NCBI GenBank assembly: GCA_030150265.1
Contig: JASLGG010000032.1
Location: 310,001-374,000 of the forward strand
Length of the DNA stretch: 64,000 nucleotides
Direction: 5' to 3'
Source: Protaetiibacter sp.
GTDB taxonomy: Bacteria; Actinomycetota; Actinomycetes; Actinomycetales; Microbacteriaceae
Below, one piece after another: positions 25,314-33,368 of the stretch. Numbering within the stretch: position 1 is the first letter of the stretch; the number at the start of each line of letters is the position of its first letter. Under the pieces are notes generated by a model. The model ran no database searches and was not told the DNA's origin. It was given only the letters and a program-made list of their open reading frames with translations. The position numbers and the translations under genes were made by a program.

Positions 25314-26779
25314 CTCTCCCTCGATTCGCGTTGGGAGAGGCGCAGCCTCTCGTGGCGGGCGAAGCGCTCGCGCCAGGCGGCGGCGGCCTCCGGATCGGGC
25401 TCGGCGACGAGCGCGCCGTCGTGGCGCACCTCGGGCTCGGGCCAGCCGCGCAGCACCCGTCCGGCGAGGCGGGCGGCGCCGACCGCCGAGTGGTCGTGCT
25501 CGCGCGGGTCGAACACCACGCGGCGCCCGGTCGCGTCGGCGAGATCCTGGCGGAAGACCGCGGCCCGGCCGCCCGATCCGCTGACCACGATCTCGCGCGC
25601 GGAGCCGCGCAGCTCCTCGGGCAGGGCGTCGAGGCAGCGCCGGGTCTCGAGCACGATGCCGCCGAGCAGCCCGCGGGCGAGCTCGGCGCGCGTGGTGCGC
25701 AGCGTGATCCCTTCGACGGCGCCGACGAGCTCCGGGTCCCAGAGCGCGCCCTGCTCCCCGGGGGCGAGGTAGGGCAGCACGATCGGCGCGTCGGCGAGGG
25801 CGGTGGCCTCGGCCTCCTCGGCGAGCGCGGATGCATCGGTGCCGGTGAGCGCGGCGAGCCAGGCGACGGCGGAGCCGGAGGTCATGAGGTCGAGCTCGAC
25901 GCCGAAGCCTCCGGCCGCGAGCGGGGTGACGAGGTAGCGGCCCTCGGGGTCGTCGGGCAGGCGGGGCGCGCAGGCGAGGACGACGTTGCTCGTGCCGGCG
26001 ATGTAGGCGATCGCCGTGGGTCGGGTGACGCCGAGCCCGTAGGCGCCGAGCACCGAGTCCGCCGCGCCGAGCACGACCGGCAACGCCTCGGCGCAGCCCC
26101 AGCGCTCGGCGAGCGCGGCACGCAGCGGGCGCGCGGTGGCCGAGGCGGCGACCGCCGGCACCCGTGCCACCTCGGCCGCGGCGAGCAGCTCCGGGTCCCA
26201 CGCGCCGGTGCGCAGGGCGTAGGCGCCGTAGCCGGCCGCGGTGCTCGGATCGGTGAGCAGCTCGCCCGTGAGGTGCCGGAACAGCACGTCCTTGGCGCCG
26301 GCGACCCCGGCATCCGCCCCCGTTCCGCCCGCGGCCGGGCCGAGGCGCAGGCGCCGGACGTGCATCGGCAGCAGGTAGCGGCCGTCGAGCTGCTGGCCGG
26401 TCGTGCGGGCGACGCCGAGCGCGCCGACGCGGGCGAGCAGGCGCTCGGCGTCGGGCTCGGCGCGGCCGTCCTCCCAGGTGAGCGCCGGCCCGATCGGCTC
26501 GTCGTCGGCGTCGAGCGAGACGAGGGTCGGCAGCATCGCGGAGAGGCCCATGCCTGCCCAGCGGGCGGGGTCCACCTCGGCGCGGAGGGCCTCGAGGGCG
26601 CGGTCGAGCGCCGCGTACCAGTCGGCCGGGTCCTGCTCGGCGGCGTCGGGCTCCGGGCGCGCGGTCGGGTAGCCGGCGCGGGCGCGGGCGACCGTGCGGC
26701 CCTCGTCGTCGACGGCGACGACCTTGATGCCGCTCGTGCCGAGGTCGACGCCGAGGACGACCGGCGCGTCATCCGCCAC
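25310..26779 (-). CDS. FGGY family carbohydrate kinase (xylulokinase-like)
   Basis: 489-aa sugar or polyol kinase. GVDLGTSGIKVVAVDDEGRTVA is the N-terminal ATPase-fold phosphate loop; DSVLGAYGLG, AGTSNVVLA and the C-terminal VSGSGGRAAVFRQDLADATG are FGGY features. Start GTG 26779 with GGAGGG 8 nt upstream; the open frame continues much further but is antisense-like noise over the aminomutase gene. It overlaps the decarboxylase gene by 4 nt. A sugar kinase inside an amino-acid/peptide operon is unusual and hints at a compound with a sugar or polyol part. Confidence 0.88.
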   Translation of the reverse strand: MADDAPVVLGVDLGTSGIKVVAVDDEGRTVARARAGYPTARPEPDAAEQDPADWYAALDRALEALRAEVDPARWAGMGLSAMLPTLVSLDADDEPIGPALTWEDGRAEPDAERLLARVGALGVARTTGQQLDGRYLLPMHVRRLRLGPAAGGTGADAGVAGAKDVLFRHLTGELLTDPSTAAGYGAYALRTGAWDPELLAAAEVARVPAVAASATARPLRAALAERWGCAEALPVVLGAADSVLGAYGLGVTRPTAIAYIAGTSNVVLACAPRLPDDPEGRYLVTPLAAGGFGVELDLMTSGSAVAWLAALTGTDASALAEEAEATALADAPIVLPYLAPGEQGALWDPELVGAVEGITLRTTRAELARGLLGGIVLETRRCLDALPEELRGSAREIVVSGSGGRAAVFRQDLADATGRRVVFDPREHDHSAVGAARLAGRVLRGWPEPEVRHDGALVAEPDPEAAAAWRERFARHERLRLSQRESRER

Positions 26780-26826
26780 GGATCGCTCCCTCCGGCATCC
26801 GGACGCCCCGATGCCCCACGACGACT

Positions 26827-28179
26827 CTAGAACTCGCGCGCGATGACGCCCATGGCGTCCTCGGCCGCCGTCAGGGTCTCGTCGATGTCGCGGTCGTCGT
26901 GCACCAGGGAGACGAAGAGGTTCTCGAACTGCAGCGGGTGGAACAGCACGCCGCGCACGTTCATCTCCTCGTACCAGCGGGTGAAGATGTCCTCGCGGGC
27001 GTTCGCCTCGGCCTCGCGCCAGTTGCGGATGCGGTTCTTCGCGAACCAGAGCTGGAAGACGGTGCCGATCCCCTCCACGAACGCGTCGATGCCCTTCTCG
27101 GCCGCGATCGTCTCGAGGCCGCGGGCGAGCCGGTCGCCGAGCGCGCGCTGACGCTCGTAGAGGCCGGGCTCGGCGAGCACGTCCATGGTGGCCGAGACGG
27201 CGGCGCACTGCACGACGTTGGCGTTGTAGGTGCCGGAGTGCGAGTAGGTGCCGTCGGCGATGAGCCGCATGGCCTCCTTCGTGCCGCCGATGGCCGCGAC
27301 GGGGAAGCCGCCGCCGATGCCCTTGGCGAAGGTCGTGAGGTCGGGGTCGATGCCGAACCACTCCTGGGCGCCGCCGCGCGCGAAGCGGAAGCCGGTGATG
27401 ACCTCGTCGAAGATCAGCATGGCGCCGTGCTTGCGCGTCTCGGAGCGCAGCAGCTCGAGGTAGCCGGGCTCGGGCAGGATGCAGCCGGTGTTGAACACGG
27501 CGGGCTCGGTGATGACGGCCGCGACCTGGTCACCGCGCTCGTCCATGAGCGCGACGAAGCTCTCGGGGTCGTTCCAGCTCAGCACGACGAGCGTGGGCTC
27601 GAGCTCGGCGGGCACGCCCGGGCCCATCGCGACGGGGCGCGGGTGGTCGGCCGGGCCCGCGAGCTGCGGGTCGACGTGGTTCGACCAGTACACGGTGTCC
27701 TGCCAGCCGTGGTAGTGGCCCTCGAAGCGCACGATGAGGGGACGACCGGTCGTGGCGCGCGCGAGGCGCACGGCGGTGCCGACGGCCTCCGATCCGGAGT
27801 TGGCGAAGCGCACCTGCTCGACGCTCGGCACGGCGGCGGCGACCTTCTCGGCGGCCTCGATCTCGAGCTCGTAGGGCAGGCCGAAGCAGGTGCCGTAGTT
27901 CTCGACCGCCTCGGTGACCGCGCGGGTGATGCCGGGGTGGCGGTGGCCGAGGATCATCGGGCCGAGGCCGAGCAGGTAGTCGATGTACTCGTTGCCGTCG
28001 ACGTCGCGGATGCGCGAGCCCTCGCCCTCCGCGATGAACAGCGGATACGGCTTCCACCCGTTGCGGGGCAGCCGCGCGGTGCTGCCCGCGCCGCCGGGCA
28101 CCGTGAGCTTGGCGCGCTCGAAGAGGCGCTTGCTCTCCGCGGTGCGGGCGTCGAACGAGGTGGCGAAGGTGGTCGTCAT
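26827..28179 (-). CDS. Class III PLP aminotransferase / glutamate-1-semialdehyde aminomutase-like
   Basis: 450-aa PLP enzyme of the GSAM/omega-aminotransferase group. PLP lysine in TTFAKGIGGGFPVAAIGG, IFDEVITGFRFARGGAQ, and RFANSGSEAVGTAVRLARA are diagnostic. True HemL is unlikely because the gene sits in a catabolic operon; family members also act as beta-amino-acid aminotransferases. ATG 28179; the upstream open frame (to 28593) is an artefact over the M17 gene. A promoter with an 8-bp palindrome lies directly upstream, so this gene begins its own transcript with FGGY kinase, decarboxylase and S12 hydrolase. Confidence 0.87.
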   Translation of the reverse strand: MTTTFATSFDARTAESKRLFERAKLTVPGGAGSTARLPRNGWKPYPLFIAEGEGSRIRDVDGNEYIDYLLGLGPMILGHRHPGITRAVTEAVENYGTCFGLPYELEIEAAEKVAAAVPSVEQVRFANSGSEAVGTAVRLARATTGRPLIVRFEGHYHGWQDTVYWSNHVDPQLAGPADHPRPVAMGPGVPAELEPTLVVLSWNDPESFVALMDERGDQVAAVITEPAVFNTGCILPEPGYLELLRSETRKHGAMLIFDEVITGFRFARGGAQEWFGIDPDLTTFAKGIGGGFPVAAIGGTKEAMRLIADGTYSHSGTYNANVVQCAAVSATMDVLAEPGLYERQRALGDRLARGLETIAAEKGIDAFVEGIGTVFQLWFAKNRIRNWREAEANAREDIFTRWYEEMNVRGVLFHPLQFENLFVSLVHDDRDIDETLTAAEDAMGVIAREF

Positions 28180-28204
28180 GGAGTTCTCTTTCCGTGGGTT
28201 CCCG

Positions 28205-28236
28205 CTCATCATACTCATAATGATGAGTGGGGCAAA
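28205..28236 (-). promoter_or_regulatory. Promoter/operator before aminomutase operon
   Basis: Minus strand: TTTGCC (28236-28231), 17-nt spacer, TATGAT (28213-28208). The palindrome CTCATCAT-N7-ATGATGAG (28205-28227) covers the -10. The 10-mer AGTATGATGA recurs at the divergent transporter promoter (31418-31427). Confidence 0.65.
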
Positions 28237-28240
28237 GCCG

Positions 28241-29674
28241 TCAGGGGCGGGGTGCCAGCCACTCGACCAGGGCGCGCAGCGGCACATCCGTCGGGCCCTC
28301 CGGCCAGGGCCACGCGTCGCGCTCGAGCCACGCCGACGAGCCGTTGTCGACGTGCACCCACGGCACCTCGCCGACGAAGCTGCACAGGTAGGTGGCGGCG
28401 TGACGCCCGGCGTCCTGCTCGTCCGACGGCGCGTTCGCGATGTCGGCCACCCGCGAGCGCAGCAGCGTCGCATAGCCCGGATGCAGCGGCAGCCGCCAGC
28501 CCGGGTCCGCCGCCGTGCGCCCCGCCGCGAGCAGCTCCTCGGCAAGCGGCGCCGAGGTGCTCCAGCACCCCCAGAACGCGGTGCCGACGGCACCCGAGTC
28601 GGTCAGCGTGCCGACGTCGACGAGCCGTGCCGGGTTCTCGGCCGCGAGGTGGGCGAGGGCGTCGGCGAGCACGAGCCGTCCCTCGCAGTCGGTGTCGACG
28701 ACCTCCGTCGTGCGGCCGTCCGGATGCGTCACCACGTCGCCCGGGCGCTGCGCCCGGGCTCCGGGCAGGTTCTCGGCCACCGGCAGCACGGCGTGCAGCG
28801 GGCCGGTGCCGAGCGCGGCGGCGACCGCGACCGCGCCCGCGACGCAGGCGGCCGCCGCGAGATCCGACTTCATCCAGGCGAGCTCGGAGGCGTCGCGCTT
28901 GAGGTTCGTGCCGCCGGCGTCGAAGGTGATGCCCTTGCCGGCGAGCGCCGTCGCGGGCCCCTCGCCCGCGACCCGCAGCTCCACCGCGAGCGGGGGCTCC
29001 GATCCGCCCGCGCCCACGGCGAGGGTCGCGCCGAAGCCGCGGCGGGCGAGCTCGGCGGCATCCCAGACCGCGACCTCGACGGCGTCGCCGGCGACGCGCG
29101 CGCACATCGCGCGCACCGCCTCGGCGAAGGCACCCGGACCGAGCAGGTTGGGCGGCGTCTCGATCGTGCGGCGCACCCATCCGGAGACGTCGGCGAGCAG
29201 CCCGGCCCGCGCGAGCTCGGCGTCGAGAGCGTGCGGGGAGACGAGCGCGAGAGCGGCATCCGGCTCGTCGCGGTAGCGCCAGGCGCCCGCCGCGTGGCCC
29301 TGGGCGAGGAGGCCCGCGGTGCGCGCGTCGGCGCCCGCGGCGAGCAGCGAGACGGCGTCACCGGATGCCGCGCGCGAGGCGGCGAGCGCCGCCGCGAACA
29401 GCGCCTCGGGCTGCGGGTCGCGACCGAGGCCGACGATCACGACGCGGCGCGAGCCGGCGGTCGCGATCGTGAGGCTGCCGAGCTCCCCGTCGAAGCCGGG
29501 GTCGAGGGCCGCGAGCGCCCGCACGTCGAGCCCCGGGATGCGGTCGAGGAGGCCGACCGCATCCCGGGCGGTGCCGCCGGCGTTCGGGTCGCCGACGATC
29601 ACCGTGGCTCCGGCGTAGGCGGCGAGGTAACCCTCGAGCGCCTCCGGCCGGACACCGGTGAGGTGGAGCGTCAC
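28241..29674 (-). CDS. M17 leucyl aminopeptidase family protein
   Basis: Zinc-type cytosolic aminopeptidase (477 aa) releasing N-terminal residues from peptides. Metal and catalytic motifs: GKGITFDAGGTNLK and DTDCEGRLVLADAL. The canonical signature is NTDAEGRL; here Asn to Asp and Ala to Cys are changed, while the metal-binding Asp and Glu and the Arg remain. GTG 29674 overlaps the SBP stop (GTGA), so it is translated with the transporter's binding protein: imported peptide and peptidase are co-produced. The variant signature hints at an unusual substrate. Confidence 0.88.
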   Translation of the reverse strand: MTLHLTGVRPEALEGYLAAYAGATVIVGDPNAGGTARDAVGLLDRIPGLDVRALAALDPGFDGELGSLTIATAGSRRVVIVGLGRDPQPEALFAAALAASRAASGDAVSLLAAGADARTAGLLAQGHAAGAWRYRDEPDAALALVSPHALDAELARAGLLADVSGWVRRTIETPPNLLGPGAFAEAVRAMCARVAGDAVEVAVWDAAELARRGFGATLAVGAGGSEPPLAVELRVAGEGPATALAGKGITFDAGGTNLKRDASELAWMKSDLAAAACVAGAVAVAAALGTGPLHAVLPVAENLPGARAQRPGDVVTHPDGRTTEVVDTDCEGRLVLADALAHLAAENPARLVDVGTLTDSGAVGTAFWGCWSTSAPLAEELLAAGRTAADPGWRLPLHPGYATLLRSRVADIANAPSDEQDAGRHAATYLCSFVGEVPWVHVDNGSSAWLERDAWPWPEGPTDVPLRALVEWLAPRP

Positions 29675-31314
29675 TTCGACACTCGGTGGACCTGCAGGAG
29701 CGTCTGGGTCGACAGATTGTTGACCGACCCGACGAGCGGCGAGGGCAGGAAGCCCGTCCACGCGGGCGAGTGCGCCTCGATGACGTCCTGGTAGAGCAGC
29801 ACGATGTAGGGTCGCTCGTCGAAGGCGAGCTGCTGCATCTGGTCGATGACGGCGCGGCGCGCGTCCTCGTCGGCGGCCGAGCCCTGCTCGTCGTAGAGCT
29901 TGTCGTAGGCGGGGTTGCAGTAGCCGCTGTCGTTGTTGTTGCCCCACTGCGAGCACAGCAGCACGCTGAGCTGGAAGTCGGGGTCGACCGGCGGGATCCA
30001 GTCCCACATGGCGAGGTCGAAGTCGGCGTAGGTGTCGCCGTCGCCGAGGATCGCCGAGTTCGCGGCATCCGGATCCATCTTGCGCATCTCGACCTTCACC
30101 CCGGCCTCCTCGAGGCCGTTCTTGATGATCTGGAACATCCGGTCGCCCGCGCCGTTGATCTCGGTCGGGAACACCACCTCGTAGCTCATCGGCACGCCGT
30201 TCGCGACCCGGATGCCGTCGGAGCCCTTGGCGTAGCCGAGGCCGTCGAGGATCTCGTTGGCCTTCGCGACGTCGAAGGGCAGCGGCTGCACCTGGTCGTC
30301 GTGGAAGCCCGTCGCGGGGGCGACGATCGTCGAGCCGAGCTCCGCGTAGCCGAGCCACGCGGTGTCGATCATCGACTGGCGGTCCATCGCGTACTCGAAG
30401 GCCTCGCGCACCTTCGGGTCGAGCAGCTCGGGGTGGTGCTTCTTCTTCGGGTTGGTGTTGATGATGAAGTTGTACCAACCGGTGCTCGGGTTCGTGACGA
30501 CCGTCATGCCGGCCGACTTGAGCGTCTCGACGGCCGTGGCGGGCGTCGACTCGCCGATCATGTCGACCTGGCCGGTCTTGAGCGCCGTGACCATCGCGTC
30601 GTCGTTCGCGAAGAACTGCAGGCCGAAGCCGTCGATCTTCGGCTTGGCGGCGCCCCACCAGTTGGGGTTCACGTCGAAGAGCGCCAGCTGGTCCTTCTTG
30701 TACTGGGTGAGCCGGAAGGGGCCGCCCGACACGGCCGGGGCGCCGTTCTGGAAGGAGCTGATCTGCTTGCCGTCGCCCGTGGCGAGGTCCTTCCATACGT
30801 GCTCCGGGAGGATCGGCAGCTGGGTGAGCTGCGCGAGCACGTTCGCGACCGGCTTCGCGTAGACGAGCGTGAGGGTGTCGCCGTCGGCCTTGGCCGACTC
30901 GAGGTTGCTCACGAAGCCGGCGAGCTGCCCGGTGGGGCCGTCCTGGAACTCGAGGATCATCGAGAGCGTGAAGGCGGCGTCCTCCGCGGTGAGCGGCTGG
31001 TCGTCCGACCACTTGGCGCCCGAGACGGTGTCGAAGGTCCAGGTGGTGCCGTCGTCGGAGGTCGTCCACTTCGTCGCGAACGCGGGCACGATCGACATGT
31101 CCTGGGTGTCGTACTCGGTCAGGTGCGGGTAGTTGTACATGTAGAACACGGAGCTGTAGTCCGAGCTCGACACGAAGGGGTTGAGCGAGTCGATCGTCGC
31201 GCTCGCGCCGATCCGCAGCACGTTGCCGCTCGAGCCACCGCCCGTGCATCCGGCGAGCGCTCCCGCCGCGAGCGCCGCGGCGCCGAGCGCCGCCAGGATC
31301 CGTAGTCTTCTCAT
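29671..31314 (-). CDS. Oligopeptide-type ABC substrate-binding lipoprotein (SBP family 5)
   Basis: 547-aa DppA/OppA-like binding protein. ATG 31314 with GAGGAG upstream; a signal peptide ends in lipobox LAGC. The SBP_bac_5 body includes WTFDTVSGAKWSDDQPLTAEDAAF, the family signature. Divergently transcribed from its permease and ATPase genes (31462 onward), which is unusual because the SBP normally leads that operon; here it is coupled to the M17 peptidase instead. Family 5 proteins bind peptides, nickel or some oligosaccharides; the peptidase partner favours peptides. Confidence 0.93.
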   Translation of the reverse strand: MRRLRILAALGAAALAAGALAGCTGGGSSGNVLRIGASATIDSLNPFVSSSDYSSVFYMYNYPHLTEYDTQDMSIVPAFATKWTTSDDGTTWTFDTVSGAKWSDDQPLTAEDAAFTLSMILEFQDGPTGQLAGFVSNLESAKADGDTLTLVYAKPVANVLAQLTQLPILPEHVWKDLATGDGKQISSFQNGAPAVSGGPFRLTQYKKDQLALFDVNPNWWGAAKPKIDGFGLQFFANDDAMVTALKTGQVDMIGESTPATAVETLKSAGMTVVTNPSTGWYNFIINTNPKKKHHPELLDPKVREAFEYAMDRQSMIDTAWLGYAELGSTIVAPATGFHDDQVQPLPFDVAKANEILDGLGYAKGSDGIRVANGVPMSYEVVFPTEINGAGDRMFQIIKNGLEEAGVKVEMRKMDPDAANSAILGDGDTYADFDLAMWDWIPPVDPDFQLSVLLCSQWGNNNDSGYCNPAYDKLYDEQGSAADEDARRAVIDQMQQLAFDERPYIVLLYQDVIEAHSPAWTGFLPSPLVGSVNNLSTQTLLQVHRVSK

Positions 31315-31405
31315 CGCTGCTCCTCGTCGTGGTCCTCGTCGACCGTCGCGCCGTCGGCTGGGGGTGGCCGGGATGCCGGGGGAGGGGCACCGGGCGCTGG
31401 CGATT

Positions 31406-31427
31406 CTTAGTGCGCTTAGTATGATGA
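31406..31427 (+). promoter_or_regulatory. Promoter region of peptide ABC transporter
   Basis: Plus-strand -10 TATGAT (31420-31425) inside AGTATGATGA, shared with the aminomutase promoter; the direct repeat CTTAGT occurs at 31406 and 31415 (9-bp period). No good -35. SD AGGAGG follows before the 31462 start. Confidence 0.5.
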
Positions 31428-31461
31428 CCGTCACGCGCCGAGGTCAAGCGAGGAGGCTTGG

Positions 31462-32418
31462 ATGCGGGGGTACGTCTGGAGGAGGACGGTGTTCGCCGTC
31501 CTGACGGTGTTCGTCGCGCTCACCGTCAACTTCATCCTCTTCCGGGTGTTGCCGGGAAGCGCGGTCGCCCGCATCTCGCGCATCCCCAACGCCTCGCCCG
31601 AGCTCAAGAAGGCCCTCGAGGCGGAGTTCGGGCTCGACAAGCCGATGTTCGAGCAGTACCTGCTCTACCTGAAGAACCTGTTCCAGGGGAACCTCGGCGT
31701 CTCCTACGCCAACCGCCAGCCGGTGGCCGAGAACCTGTGGGAGGCCTTCGGCAACACCCTGCCGATGGTCACGACCGGCACCGTCATCGCGATCGTGCTC
31801 GGCATCGCCGTCGGCATCTACGCGGCGGTGCGCCGCGGCGGCGTCGGAGACCATCTCTCCACCAACCTCGCCGTGCTGTTCTACGCCTTCCCCACCCAGT
31901 TCCTCGGCATGATGCTGCTCATCCTGTTCGCCGGGACGCTGCCCTCGGTCGGCATGCACGACCCCTTCGCGATCGGCCTCAGCCCGTTCGAGCAGTTCCT
32001 CGACGTGCTCGCCCACATGGTGCTCCCGGTCGCCACCCTCGTGCTCACGCTGTACGCCGAGCAGACCCTCATCGTGCGCTCCGCGATGCTCGAGACGCTC
32101 GGCGAGGACTACGTGCTCACCGCGCGCGCCAAGGGCCTGCCGCGGCGCCGCATCATCAGCTCCTACGCCCTCCGCAACGCGGCGCTCCCCGTCGTGACCC
32201 AGGTGGCGCTCTCGCTCGGCGCGATCGTGAGCGGCTCGATCCTCGTCGAGGTGATCTTCTCGTGGCCCGGCATCGGCCGAGCCCTCTACAACGCGGTGCT
32301 CCAGCGCGACTACCCGATGCTCCAGGGCGGGTTCCTCTTCATCACGATCACGGTGGTGGTGCTGAACTACCTCGCCGACCTCCTCTACTACCGACTCGAC
32401 CCGAGGCTGTCCCGATGA
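31462..32418 (+). CDS. Peptide ABC transporter permease, DppB type
   Basis: 318-aa inner-membrane permease. MRGYVWRRTVFAVLTVFVALTVNFILFRVLPG is the standard DppB/OppB N-terminus, and the binding-protein-dependent transport motif is present near RSAMLETLGEDYVLTARAKGL. Six membrane segments. ATG 31462 is preceded by GAGGAGG. The stop overlaps the next start (ATGA). Pairs with the divergent SBP. Confidence 0.93.
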   Translation: MRGYVWRRTVFAVLTVFVALTVNFILFRVLPGSAVARISRIPNASPELKKALEAEFGLDKPMFEQYLLYLKNLFQGNLGVSYANRQPVAENLWEAFGNTLPMVTTGTVIAIVLGIAVGIYAAVRRGGVGDHLSTNLAVLFYAFPTQFLGMMLLILFAGTLPSVGMHDPFAIGLSPFEQFLDVLAHMVLPVATLVLTLYAEQTLIVRSAMLETLGEDYVLTARAKGLPRRRIISSYALRNAALPVVTQVALSLGAIVSGSILVEVIFSWPGIGRALYNAVLQRDYPMLQGGFLFITITVVVLNYLADLLYYRLDPRLSR

Positions 32419-33368
32419 GCGAGACCCCGACCCCCGCGCCCGCGTCCCCCGGCGCAGGACGTGCCCGCACCGTGTGGAGCGACATGCTCCGCAGCTTCGC
32501 GCGCCCCGCCGCGATCACCGGCATCGTCATCACGGGCTTCTTCCTCGTGCTCGCCGTGTTCTCCGACGTGCTGCGCCCCTACAGCACGAGCCGGCCGAGC
32601 TGCGGCGTCTTCGATGCGCCGAGCGCCGCGCACTGGCTCGGATGCGATGACGGCGGGTTCGACGTGCTGAGCCTCGTGCTCGAGGGCGGCCGCGTCTCGA
32701 TGATCGTCGGCTTCACCGCCGCCGTCATCTCCATCGTGATCGGCACCGTGTTCGGCGTGCTCTCGGGCTACTTCGGCGGATGGGTCGACTCGGTGCTCAT
32801 GCGCATCACCGACTACTTCATCGTCATCCCGCAGATCGTGCTCATGATCGTCGTCGCCGCCGTGTGGGGCCCGAGCCTCTGGCACGTGATCCTCGTGATC
32901 GGCGGGCTCATGTGGACGAGCACGGCGCGGGTCGTGCGCGCGCAGGTGAAGACGCTCCGCGAGCGCGTCTACGTGCGGCGCGCGGAGTCGATCGGCGCCG
33001 GGCACGCACGCATCATCCTGAGCCACATCCTGCCCCAGCTCGGCCCGCTGCTCATCGCGAACGCCGTGCTCGCCATCACGCTCGCCGTGTTCAACGAGAC
33101 GGCGCTCGCCTTCCTCGGGCTCTCCGACCCGACCGCGGTCACCTGGGGCACCATCATGGAGCACGCCTTCGCCCGCGACGCGATCAGCACCGGCGCGTGG
33201 TGGGCCGTGGTGCCGGCGGGGGTCGCGGTCGCGCTGCTCATCGTGGGCTGCTACCTCATCGGAACCTCGATCGAGGAGGCGCTCAACCCGCGCCTGCGCT
33301 CCTCGTACCTCTCGATGCGCTCGTGGCGGCTCCGGCCGCTCGTGGGACGCGGAAAGGACGCCCTGTGA
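32415..33368 (+). CDS. Peptide ABC transporter permease, DppC type
   Basis: 317-aa partner permease. A cytoplasmic N-terminus of about 45 residues is followed by the first helix and a periplasmic-type loop with two cysteines (RPSCGVFDAPSAAHWLGCDD) typical of DppC proteins, then five more helices; the EAA loop is near RRAESIGAGHARIILSHILP. Start overlaps DppB stop and its own stop overlaps the ATPase start (GTGA). Confidence 0.93.
   Translation: MSETPTPAPASPGAGRARTVWSDMLRSFARPAAITGIVITGFFLVLAVFSDVLRPYSTSRPSCGVFDAPSAAHWLGCDDGGFDVLSLVLEGGRVSMIVGFTAAVISIVIGTVFGVLSGYFGGWVDSVLMRITDYFIVIPQIVLMIVVAAVWGPSLWHVILVIGGLMWTSTARVVRAQVKTLRERVYVRRAESIGAGHARIILSHILPQLGPLLIANAVLAITLAVFNETALAFLGLSDPTAVTWGTIMEHAFARDAISTGAWWAVVPAGVAVALLIVGCYLIGTSIEEALNPRLRSSYLSMRSWRLRPLVGRGKDAL

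Noticed and set aside
22396..25836. 1146-codon minus-strand frame joining S12 hydrolase and upstream DNA
   Set aside because: Internal ATG 24036 with the 4-nt overlap to the LysA-like stop marks the real start; upstream part is out-of-frame over the decarboxylase.
26827..28179. Calling the class III PLP enzyme hemL
   Set aside because: Family fits, but the operon is catabolic with no haem genes; a specific symbol would mislead.
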